Shown in pieces: positions 31,534 to 38,354 of a stretch of 38,354 bases of DNA. Positions within the stretch are counted from its first letter, which is position 1. Each line of letters starts with the position of its first letter. Made by a program: the position numbers and the translations under genes. The stretch is from Chlamydiota bacterium (GTDB lineage: Bacteria; Chlamydiota; Chlamydiia; Chlamydiales; Parachlamydiaceae): the NCBI GenBank assembly GCA_013288825.1, contig JABDBC010000018.1:1-38354 (forward strand), written 5' to 3'. The notes beneath the pieces were generated by a model. That model worked only from the letters and a program-made list of their open reading frames with translations, did not search any database and had not been told where the DNA came from.

Positions 31534-32784
31534 ATGGCAAAAAAACGAATCGTCGTTACCGGCATGGGCGTCGTCTCTTGCTTTGGCACTGATGTAGACA
31601 CATTCTATTCCAAACTTCTAGCCGGCGAAAGCGGAATCTCCACCATTACCGAATTCCCTTGCGAGGAACTCCCCACCCGTTTCGGAGGCATTATTCGCGG
31701 ATTTAATCCCGAACTCTACCTAGATAAAAAACAAGCCCGCCGCGTTGACCCCTGCATCGCTTATGCTGTTGCCGGTGGAAAAGAGGCCCTAAAACATGCT
31801 AAGCTCGATGAAACCGCCCTCTCAAAGCTCAATAAAGAACGATGCGGCATCCTCATCGGCTCCGGCATGGGCGGCATGGGCATGTTCGTCGATGGGGTTC
31901 AGACTTTTCATGAAAAAGGACACCGCCGCGTAAGCCCATTCTTCATCCCCTATATCCTCACAAACATGCCAGGCGCATTCCTAGCCATGGAAGTCGGTTT
32001 CATGGGACCCAACTACTCTATTTCAACGGCTTGTGCTACTTCCAACTTTGCCATCATTTCTGCTGCAAACCACATCCGCAATGGCGATGTCGATCTGATG
32101 ATTTGCGGGGGCGCAGAGGCCCCAATTATTCCAATGGGACTGGCCGGCTTCTCTGCTGTCAAAGCCCTATCTCAACGCAATGATGCCCCTACAAAAGCTT
32201 CCCGGCCATGGGATAAAAATCGCGATGGATTTGTCATGGGCGAAGGCGCAGGTGTACTCGTACTCGAGTCTCTTGAACATGCCCTCGCACGAGGGGCTCC
32301 TATTCTTGCAGAATACCTCGGTGGCGGCCTTTCCTGTGACGCCCACCACATCACAGAACCTCGTCAAGATGGCGAAGGGGTTGCCCAATGCATCCATCAC
32401 GCATTAAATGACGCAGGAATTCCCGTAAGCGATGTTAATTATATTAACGCTCATGCCACCTCAACCCCTGTAGGGGATATGGCAGAAGTCAATGCGATCA
32501 AAAAAGTGTTTGTCAAAGATAGACACAAGATCCTAATGAACTCAACTAAATCGATGATTGGTCACTCTCTTGGTGCCTCAGGTGGCCTCGAAGCCGTGGC
32601 AACCCTAAAAGCCATTCTTACAGGGTTTGTGCATCCCACAATTAATCTGGAAGATCCTGAACCCGGTATCGAGTTCCACCTTCCTACAAAAGCTGAAAAA
32701 CATCATATCAATATTGCCATGTCGAATTCTTTTGGATTCGGAGGGCACAATGCATCCATTCTCCTCAAAGCATTTAACGGGTAA
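31534..32784 (+). CDS. fabF: 3-oxoacyl-[acyl-carrier-protein] synthase II
   Basis: KAS II, the elongating condensing enzyme of type II fatty-acid synthesis. The nucleophile is in STACATSNFAI (Cys near residue 168), with the two catalytic histidines in NAHATSTPVGD and STKSMIGHSLGASG, and a C-terminal NSFGFGGHNA. The ATG at 31534 (416 aa) has GGGGAGG directly upstream. An open frame extends further 5' but only through palindrome D4. It is CT770-like by position, followed by the Nudix gene 20 bp on. Confidence 0.97.
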   Translation: MAKKRIVVTGMGVVSCFGTDVDTFYSKLLAGESGISTITEFPCEELPTRFGGIIRGFNPELYLDKKQARRVDPCIAYAVAGGKEALKHAKLDETALSKLNKERCGILIGSGMGGMGMFVDGVQTFHEKGHRRVSPFFIPYILTNMPGAFLAMEVGFMGPNYSISTACATSNFAIISAANHIRNGDVDLMICGGAEAPIIPMGLAGFSAVKALSQRNDAPTKASRPWDKNRDGFVMGEGAGVLVLESLEHALARGAPILAEYLGGGLSCDAHHITEPRQDGEGVAQCIHHALNDAGIPVSDVNYINAHATSTPVGDMAEVNAIKKVFVKDRHKILMNSTKSMIGHSLGASGGLEAVATLKAILTGFVHPTINLEDPEPGIEFHLPTKAEKHHINIAMSNSFGFGGHNASILLKAFNG

Positions 32785-32804
32785 GTAACTAGAGATTGGT
32801 ATAA

Positions 32805-33233
32805 ATGAAAGTACTTTCCTGCGGGATCATCCCTTTGCGGAATGAAAACGGCACCTGGCTGGTTCTTCTCGTGCAGCTTTATGCAAGGCACTGGGGATTC
32901 CCCAAAGGGCATCTGGAACAGGAAGAAGAGCCTAAAGATGCCGCCATCAGGGAGCTCTATGAAGAAACAGGACTCACAGTTAATAGGTTTTTATCAGACG
33001 AAATATTCACAGAAAGCTATTCATTTTTTCATCAGGGGAAGCGAATAGATAAGCAGGTGATCTATTTTTTAGCTGAGGTTGCTGGGGAGCTTCGCCTTCA
33101 GAAAGAGGAGATAAAGGATGCGAAGTGGGTGCCCTTGGTTGAGGCAGCGGAGCACGTGACCTTTCCTGCCGGCAAGGAGATCTGCAAAAGGGTACTGGAG
33201 TTAATACCACCAATCGCTAACACATCACCTTAA
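32805..33233 (+). CDS. Nudix hydrolase (Ap4A hydrolase-like)
   Basis: A 142-aa Nudix protein. The Nudix box reads GHLEQEEEPKDAAIRELYEE followed by TGL, matching GX5EX7REUXEEXGU. The layout (WGFPKGHLE preceding, LQKEEIKDAKWVPLVEA following) resembles bacterial and chlamydial diadenosine tetraphosphate hydrolases such as CT771, next to fabF as there. The ribosome binding site is weak (GATTGG). It converges on the patatin-like gene. Confidence 0.9.
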   Translation: MKVLSCGIIPLRNENGTWLVLLVQLYARHWGFPKGHLEQEEEPKDAAIRELYEETGLTVNRFLSDEIFTESYSFFHQGKRIDKQVIYFLAEVAGELRLQKEEIKDAKWVPLVEAAEHVTFPAGKEICKRVLELIPPIANTSP

Positions 33234-33255
33234 TATTTCCCGGGCTTGTCAAAAA

Positions 33256-33357
33256 AATCAACGCAAAGGCGCAAAGACGCTAAGCCGCAAAGAAATTAAG
33301 GTGTGCAGAACCTTCGAAAGAAATTTTACCACAGAGATCACAGAAGGTAGAGAGAGG
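33256..33357. repeat. Unpaired F and E left half-arms in a convergent gap
   Basis: An F left arm (AACGCAAAGGCGCAAAGACG...) is followed by an E left arm (TTTTACCACAGAGATCACAG), without right arms. A faint outer mirror (TTAATATTTCCCGG near 33232 and CCGAGAAATATTAA near 33376) suggests the remains of a palindrome that lost its right inner half. Confidence 0.75.
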
Positions 33358-33397
33358 AAGGGGAGGGAAAGAACCGAGAAATATTAATGTTATGGCT

Positions 33398-34366
33398 TTA
33401 ATCGCTGCTATGACAAATCTGAGGTGAATAGCAATTAGGTGTCACCCAACGCCATTGTTTTAACTCATAATTGTCACATGCCTGCGCCTTTAACAACCCC
33501 TTGATTCGGGGAATCATCTCTTTTGCAGCACGCTTGCCAGCCCAATACAATTCAGCCTTTCTATCTTCGCTAAACGTCCCACAACCACATGTCTTTGGCC
33601 TTACTATCACATCAGAATGTTTCGTACATGTTTCATTTTGCCACATAAAGGCAATCTCAGCACTTCGTGTAAGTATTTCAATCAGATTAGAGGGAACCGT
33701 TTGATCTAACAGTTCACAAAGATCCACTGCGATAATAATCTCAGCACCCAAGTCTCGAGCCACTTTTACAGGAACGGGATTTATGACACCCCCATCGACA
33801 AGAACCCTTCCCATATACTTGCAGGGAACAAATACAAATGGCAAAGAGCATGAAGCTTGGATAGATTGGACGAGATCCCCAGAGCCCATTGGGACAAGTT
33901 CTCCAGAATGGAGGTCGGCTGCAACAACTACCAGAGGAATTCTCAGTTGGTCGAACGTTTCAGCGCATAAATGATCATCCAACACCTGATGCATCGAGTT
34001 CTCTTTAGACAACCCATAGCGGCATGTCCACAGGTTAATGTCGAGGAGCGAATTCGTCCTAAGTTTCCAAACAGCACATTTAATTGCTTCGGCACTAGGA
34101 TTATCGGCATACAGTGCACCTACAATGCTTCCTGCACTGCATCCAACAATGAGGTCGATCGGAATCCCAGCAGCTTCCAGTTCCTCAATGACACCCACAT
34201 GAGCCATTCCGCGCACACCCCCGCTGCCCAAAACGAGTGCTACGCGAATCCTCTCGGGGACATAGAATGACGGTGTTTCTGGAGGATTTTCATCAGGCAG
34301 ATATTTGTTCGGCCCACACCCAAACAGGATTGTCAGAGCACAAAACATCATTAAAAGCTTAAACAT
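33398..34366 (-). CDS. Patatin-like phospholipase, lipoprotein
   Basis: A 322-aa protein with a lipoprotein signal peptide (LLMMFCALTILFGC, Cys near residue 17), so probably membrane-anchored after export. The patatin domain follows: LVLGSGGVRGMAHVGV (oxyanion-hole glycines), GCSAGSIVGALY (GxSxG nucleophile serine near residue 77) and VDGGVINPVPV (catalytic Asp in DGG). The C-terminus is Cys-rich. This suits a periplasmic or surface phospholipase A/lysophospholipase, possibly RssA-like; substrate unknown. AAGGTG precedes the ATG. It converges on the Nudix gene. Confidence 0.93.
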   Translation of the reverse strand: MFKLLMMFCALTILFGCGPNKYLPDENPPETPSFYVPERIRVALVLGSGGVRGMAHVGVIEELEAAGIPIDLIVGCSAGSIVGALYADNPSAEAIKCAVWKLRTNSLLDINLWTCRYGLSKENSMHQVLDDHLCAETFDQLRIPLVVVAADLHSGELVPMGSGDLVQSIQASCSLPFVFVPCKYMGRVLVDGGVINPVPVKVARDLGAEIIIAVDLCELLDQTVPSNLIEILTRSAEIAFMWQNETCTKHSDVIVRPKTCGCGTFSEDRKAELYWAGKRAAKEMIPRIKGLLKAQACDNYELKQWRWVTPNCYSPQICHSSD

Positions 34367-34383
34367 GAAATTGCACCTTACCC

Positions 34384-34903
34384 TAAGGACGTAAAGGACC
34401 TAAAGGACATAAGGAGTAAATTGCAGAAGTCCGTAATCATCAGGCCAACTGTATTGATTTGCGCCGGCCCTCCGGGACGGGATGAGCTGGTTGGCGTTAA
34501 CCCAGGCTTCGCTGACCCCTCCGGGGAGCTTCAGCCTGGGCTATTATGTAAACAGCCCTCCGGGCAGTGTGAAGAATTGATTTTCAAACAAAAGCATCCA
34601 CATACAGCCCCGAGGGCCTGTTCACATTTACCCAGGCTTCGCTGACCCCTCCGGGGAGCTTCAGCCTGGACTATTATGTAAACAGCCCTCCGGGCAGTGT
34701 GAAGAGTTGATTTTCAAACAAAAGCATCCACATACAGCCCGGAGGGCCTGTTCACATAATAGCCCAGGCTGAAGCTCCCCGGAGGGGTAAGCGAAGCCTG
34801 GGTAAACGCCAACCAACTCATCCCGTCCCGGAGGGCCGGTACAAACCAATACCGTTGGCCTGATGAATTGGCACTTTTGCAATTACCTCCTTAAGTCCTT
34901 ACA
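34384..34903. repeat. Nested palindrome D-G-B (B3) with an internal tandem duplication
   Basis: The outer D remnant (GGACGTAAAGGACCTAAAGG with short mirror CCTTAAGTCCTTA) encloses G (TAAATTGCAGAAGT / ACTTTTGCAATTACC), a locus-specific arm (CATCAGGCCAACTGTATTG / mirror) and family B. Within B, a 130-bp unit starting CCCAGGCTTCGCTGACCCC is present twice in tandem (34501-34630 and 34631-34760), including the loop ATTTTCAAACAAAAGC, so the structure has an extra copy on one side. It fills the 538-bp gap; no gene seen. Confidence 0.93.
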
Positions 34904-34904
34904 A

Positions 34905-35768
34905 TTACCCCTTACCGTTGGTTTTGATTAAGTGTTCCCAATAAGCTTGCATTTCATCTGATAAATGGCGCGTTACCTTGTGCAGATTGATTTTCCTCTT
35001 AGGATATTCAGTGTCAATGAGTGCAAACTTCCCATCTTTAGTATATGGAATATTAGCGGGTAGAAAATTAGATCCCGCACCATTGCTCAACAAATAGTAG
35101 AGCTCATCTAAATGATCTGTTGTGACCACTGTCTTCCACGCTTCAACAGTTTCAGTATATTTCACAAGATGCATGTCAGGCTCGATTAAAATGATGGGCT
35201 GTGGAGATGGCCCTTCAGAAATAGGCTCAATAGGCAAAGGATAGATCCATTTGTCTGGCACAACGAAATGCTTGATTTTTCCCTTCGTAATCAATCTCTT
35301 AGCCCGTTTAGCCCCCTCACAACGGCTTTTCAGCCAAAACCAACCTGGTCTCTTTTTCTTTATTCGAAGTTCTGAATCCAGATAAACTTTAAAAATGTAA
35401 TCGGGCAGCTCAGAATGCTTTGCCACAACGATATAGCTCGATTCTTGTGAAAATAATATGACAAAGCCCGCTTCAGCAAATGTTTGGCGGTTTTGTGTTG
35501 CACGCGATACAGAAAATATTGAGTCCAGAATCGGCTTTAAAGGACTATCTATCGGAATAATGTATGGGGCCATCAAAGCCCGCATCGGATATGTGATCAG
35601 GGGATTGTTGACTAGACCAGGAAAATGCTTTTTGTGTTTTCTCGACGACTTATCAATGTCAGAAAGTTTACATACCCCTTCATATTGTGACGTCGGTGCA
35701 CTGTATGCACAATCAAAGAAACTACACGTTAGAAGAAGGGCAGTAGCGGGGATAAGTTTAGATATCAT
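34905..35768 (-). CDS. Exported protein, kinase-like-fold candidate, paralog of 4029-4826
   Basis: A 287-aa protein when started at 35768, which gives a clean signal peptide (MISKLIPATALLLTCSFFDC, cleavage near AYSA). An in-frame ATG at 35828 would add 20 residues that spoil the signal; GGA lies upstream of the chosen ATG. Blocks shared with 4029-4826: LDSIFSVSRA, AGFVILF, YIFKVYL (K127), VPDKWIYPLPIEP, an IILIEPDM strand, KDGKFALIDTEY (D252) and VTRHLSDEMQAYW. Strand Lys, hinge-like segment and late IDTE suggest a kinase or APH-like scaffold, but no HxD loop is evident. The two are about 30 kb apart, so they are dispersed paralogs. It diverges from the inverse-autotransporter-like gene. Confidence 0.8.
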   Translation of the reverse strand: MISKLIPATALLLTCSFFDCAYSAPTSQYEGVCKLSDIDKSSRKHKKHFPGLVNNPLITYPMRALMAPYIIPIDSPLKPILDSIFSVSRATQNRQTFAEAGFVILFSQESSYIVVAKHSELPDYIFKVYLDSELRIKKKRPGWFWLKSRCEGAKRAKRLITKGKIKHFVVPDKWIYPLPIEPISEGPSPQPIILIEPDMHLVKYTETVEAWKTVVTTDHLDELYYLLSNGAGSNFLPANIPYTKDGKFALIDTEYPKRKINLHKVTRHLSDEMQAYWEHLIKTNGKG

Positions 35769-35851
35769 TGCTATCCATTTGCAAAAAAAACATTGAAAAA
35801 TAACCGATAAAGGAGTTTCCTTAATCATAACCCAATTACAACTGTAAATCT

Positions 35852-37813
35852 ATGTTTTTGCCTATTACAAGGCTTTCCCTTATTGCAATCGCATCAGTCT
35901 TCTCTGTACTTCATCTACCCATTTTCTCGCAAGAATATGCTGATTTCACTGTCATCGAAAATAATGTCGAACTGACCCCTCCCCTATCTCGTTTCGATAT
36001 AAAACACTCCGCAGGACGCGGCATCGGGTACCACAAAGGCTACTCTTCTTTAACCGGATTCTGTGTTATTCCGAATTATTTGGAAATGTCATATCTCCCT
36101 TTTATAGACATGCGGGGACATGTTTTTAATGACGGCAGAATCGCTGCTAATGCTGGCGCAGGACTTCGCTTCATCGGATCCAGAATTTGGGGCATCAATG
36201 CCTACTACGACTATCGCGATACCGAAGAGCTAAACTACAACCAAATCGGTGTCGGCTTCGAATCACTAGGGAATTGCTGGGATTTCAGACTTAACACATA
36301 TTGGCCTGTGGGATGCTCCAAAAGCTCTTTTACGCTACCCAAATTCTATCATTTCCACAAACAAGAGATGATTTTGGCACGCGAGCGACACTTTGCCCTT
36401 TTCGGAGCCGACTCAGAGTTCGGATTTCACGGCAGAAAAATGCAATATTTTGATTTTTATGCCGCAATAGGACCATACTATTTCACAAGACAAGAAAAAA
36501 ATGCCTTTGGAGGCAAAGCTCGGGTCATTTTTACCATTTGCAATATGGTAAAACTTGAAGTGAGCAGTTCCTACGATAATGTCTTCAGAAGCACCGTTCA
36601 AGGCAAATTAGGACTCTACTTCCCTTTTGGAGGCCGTGAAGAAATTGCCCCCGGCTGCGATCCTTGCTGTTATGGAACAAAACTTTGCCTTGAAGAGGCC
36701 TTCCAACCCGTCGAACGCAGCGAAATTATTGCCGTTACAGATCGTCACTACAAGAAAAAAGCCATCAATCCAGATACAGGAAAACCTTATCGCTTTATCT
36801 TTGTCGATAACTCTAATACAGACACTGACTCAAATTCTGGAACAGTGAAATCTCCATACGACAGCTTAATGATGGCAGAAGTGCAATCAAACCCTTACGA
36901 CGTGATTTATGTCTTGCCTGGAGATAGCACCGATGTTGGGTTGAATACCGGAATTAGGCTCAAACAAGGCCAACAGCTGCTTGGAGGAGGGATCGTTGAA
37001 CTCATCAACACCCAAGAAGGGATCATCGCAATACCAGCACAAGGAATAGGATTGCCATTTGTCACAAATACCCTCTCATTTGATGGATCGGCTGTAACTC
37101 TTGATAAGGGCAACAATATCGTTTCAGGATTAAACCTCAGCGATGAGCTAGGAAATAGCGGCACCAAGGCTCTTCTTATTTCTAAAGGGGACAATTATCT
37201 CATACAAAATAATCAGCTTACAAGTTATGGAGACGGTTCGGCCTTGTTGATTAATAGGGGAAGCGATGTGACAATTTCCAATAATGTGTTCTTTGGTGCC
37301 GATCAGGACAACAGCCGAGGAATCAACATCACTTCATCATCAGGGGCTTTATCAGGGCAATTTAATATCTCGGAGAACATGTTTTCTGGGATTGACCAAA
37401 ATTCAGGCTTCGATAGAGCTATTTCTGTGAATACCACAAATGTTGATGGAACTCTTGAGTTTACGATTGAGGGAAATCACTTTAATTCCATGACAAATAT
37501 GGCGACAAGTGGTGGGGGCGATTCTCCAGCAGCTATTTACTTCTTAAATACCGCTACGAATGGAAACAACATTATTGCAAACATTATTGGGAATGACATT
37601 GTGGTTCCTACAACGATGCAAGATGCCTTAGCGGGAGTGTATATACAGGAAGATGCAGCAGCAACGACTCCATTTACGGCCATTTTGAATGGGAATATTT
37701 CTACGACAGTAGCCCCGACATGGGGATATCAATTTGTAAATAATACCGGCGATGCGTCATTACTAGATGTTATTTTTGGTTCAGATAATGTGGGTACAGT
37801 GACCGGGCCATAA
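35852..37813 (+). CDS. Inverse autotransporter-like outer-membrane protein with beta-helix passenger
   Basis: A 653-aa protein with a signal peptide (MFLPITRLSLIAIASVFSVL, cleavage near residues 26-28). Residues about 55-275 have the alternating pattern and aromatic girdle of an outer-membrane barrel like the inverse autotransporter (intimin/invasin) domain: GRIAANAGAGLRFI, WGINAYYDYRDT, YNQIGVGFESLG, GLYFPFGG. A Cys-rich linker follows (about 275-295). Residues 320-650 look like a parallel beta-helix: DVIYVLPGD, NYLIQNNQLTSYG, SDVTISNNVFFG, FTIEGNHFNS. This would place an N-terminal barrel in the outer membrane with the helix outside. No Shine-Dalgarno is visible at the ATG. It may be an adhesin or polymorphic surface protein; the ligand cannot be read. 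Confidence 0.88.
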   Translation: MFLPITRLSLIAIASVFSVLHLPIFSQEYADFTVIENNVELTPPLSRFDIKHSAGRGIGYHKGYSSLTGFCVIPNYLEMSYLPFIDMRGHVFNDGRIAANAGAGLRFIGSRIWGINAYYDYRDTEELNYNQIGVGFESLGNCWDFRLNTYWPVGCSKSSFTLPKFYHFHKQEMILARERHFALFGADSEFGFHGRKMQYFDFYAAIGPYYFTRQEKNAFGGKARVIFTICNMVKLEVSSSYDNVFRSTVQGKLGLYFPFGGREEIAPGCDPCCYGTKLCLEEAFQPVERSEIIAVTDRHYKKKAINPDTGKPYRFIFVDNSNTDTDSNSGTVKSPYDSLMMAEVQSNPYDVIYVLPGDSTDVGLNTGIRLKQGQQLLGGGIVELINTQEGIIAIPAQGIGLPFVTNTLSFDGSAVTLDKGNNIVSGLNLSDELGNSGTKALLISKGDNYLIQNNQLTSYGDGSALLINRGSDVTISNNVFFGADQDNSRGINITSSSGALSGQFNISENMFSGIDQNSGFDRAISVNTTNVDGTLEFTIEGNHFNSMTNMATSGGGDSPAAIYFLNTATNGNNIIANIIGNDIVVPTTMQDALAGVYIQEDAAATTPFTAILNGNISTTVAPTWGYQFVNNTGDASLLDVIFGSDNVGTVTGP

Positions 37814-37925
37814 TTTGAAGGATGAAGTATGAAGGCTAAAGGATGAATTTTTTGAGCATAAAAACTGCATAGCAGAACATTCCTCCTTCAGAAGCCCGGT
37901 AGGGGCGGTACATTTAAAATATAGG
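37814..37925 (+). repeat. Tandem GAAGGATGAAG-type repeat stretch
   Basis: Just after the stop of the barrel protein, degenerate units of about 9-10 bp (GAAGGATGAA, GTATGAAGG, CTAAAGGATGAA) form a purine-rich left arm, similar in style to the other left arms. A weak right counterpart (ATTCCTCCTTCAG near 37880-37892) and CCCGGTAGGGGCGGTAC follow. The gap is 118 bp, so it may also hold the transcript end and a promoter. Confidence 0.5.
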
Positions 37926-37931
37926 CGTTAT

Positions 37932-38306
37932 ATGACATTAGGTTGTGATATTTTTTATGATCATATGCCGGCATGTGATCACGTGTTGAAACAAGCTTAT
38001 ACAGATTTAATACGTTGGGTAGATAATGATAAAGCAAGATTTTGTTCATGTTCGGGCAGATGGGAAGCCTTAAAGGACACAGCCTTTACCATTGTTTTAT
38101 TAGTAATTAGCATTGTTCTTATAGGCAAATCAATATATGAGGCCATTGTCAATCGCAAAGGCGGAATCCATTGGGTTGTTTTAGATGCTCTTGTCGTTAC
38201 AATTATGATTCCTATCGCATTGATAATCATATTACTTAGAGATTTAGCTGCTATTGTCCATCGGGGCCTTTTCTATAAACGTAGTGCGATAAGCCAATTG
38301 GCATGA
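37932..38306 (+). CDS. Small protein with bilobed hydrophobic domain (Inc-like candidate)
   Basis: A 124-aa protein of unknown family. The N-terminal 50 residues are Cys-containing and hydrophilic. Residues about 51-68 (FTIVLLVISIVLIGKSIY) and 81-104 (VVLDALVVTIMIPIALIIILL) form two closely spaced membrane segments with a short basic loop, the bilobed pattern used to predict chlamydial inclusion-membrane (Inc) proteins. There is no cleavable signal peptide. The ribosome binding site is weak (AGGCG). The Inc assignment is inference from hydrophobicity alone; an ordinary small inner-membrane protein is the alternative. The remaining 48 bases of the window show nothing. Confidence 0.65.
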   Translation: MTLGCDIFYDHMPACDHVLKQAYTDLIRWVDNDKARFCSCSGRWEALKDTAFTIVLLVISIVLIGKSIYEAIVNRKGGIHWVVLDALVVTIMIPIALIIILLRDLAAIVHRGLFYKRSAISQLA

Positions 38307-38354
38307 TTCTCTGTCTGGGTGTGAGGCTACTTTTGGTTGGAAGTGATTTTTATC

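Noticed and set aside
34384-34903. Insertion sequence suspected because of long inverted repeats
   Set aside because: No transposase frame lies between the arms, the loop is under 60 bp and the arms meet at the centre. A non-autonomous element remains possible but is not shown.
1-38354. tRNA, rRNA or tmRNA genes
   Set aside because: I looked for T-loop-like GGTTCGAATCC and rRNA-like segments on both strands and found none convincing; only rnpB was recognised. A covariance scan would be decisive.

Overview
The window looks like a chromosomal segment of a chlamydia-related bacterium (Chlamydiota, probably an environmental Parachlamydiales-type lineage rather than Chlamydia itself). The basis is gene content and order. 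The block rpmE-prfA-prmC-ffh-rpsP-trmD-rplS-rnhB (about 14.0-21.3 kb, minus strand) and the block rsbV-miaA-coiled-coil protein-rsfS-fabF-Nudix (about 25.6-33.2 kb, plus strand) match the order I remember for Chlamydia trachomatis CT022-CT029 and CT765-CT771. A CT398/CdsZ-like coiled-coil zinc-ribbon protein and a type III secretion chaperone also fit. The assignment comes from reading protein motifs, not from a database search.

Layout. 0-2.5 kb: typA facing a small hypothetical gene. 2.6-4.0 kb: a winged-helix-like protein of unknown role. 4.0-5.0 kb: an exported protein of a two-member paralogous family and a small membrane protein. 5.3-8.1 kb: valS. 8.3-14.0 kb: a likely host-interaction island, with a 634-aa protein carrying a possible permuted NlpC/P60-like His...Asn-Cys motif, a proline-rich protein with a C-terminal hydrophobic domain, and an LcrH/SycD-like chaperone. 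14.0-21.3 kb: translation and protein-targeting operons. 21.6-25.3 kb: an HD-domain dGTPase-like gene, tsaB, the RNase P RNA gene (minus strand) and cdsZ. 25.6-33.2 kb: rsbV, miaA, a coiled-coil protein, a HAD phosphatase, nadD, rsfS, fabF and a Nudix hydrolase. 33.4-38.3 kb: a patatin-like lipoprotein, the second exported paralog, an inverse-autotransporter-like protein with a beta-helix passenger, and a small protein with a bilobed hydrophobic domain.

The most unusual feature is not a gene. Most gaps that do not hold promoters contain long palindromes of 100-520 bp. They are built from at least eight recurring arm families (called A-J here) that nest inside one another. The A, D, E, F and J arms are degenerate 8-10-bp tandem repeats, and wherever I see both arms the purine-rich one is on the left. 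Several palindromes continue into locus-specific sequence and include or touch the stop codons of neighbouring genes (typA and the facing 87-aa gene, tsaB, miaA, rsfS, prmC, the proline-rich gene). They occur at convergent gene ends and also split operons (rpsP/trmD, rpmE/prfA, chaperone/proline-rich gene, nadD/rsfS, rsfS/fabF). Their most direct likely role is as bidirectional mRNA 3' ends or terminators; fold-back duplication could explain how they grow.

I saw no tRNA, rRNA, CRISPR array, transposase or integrase gene in the window.
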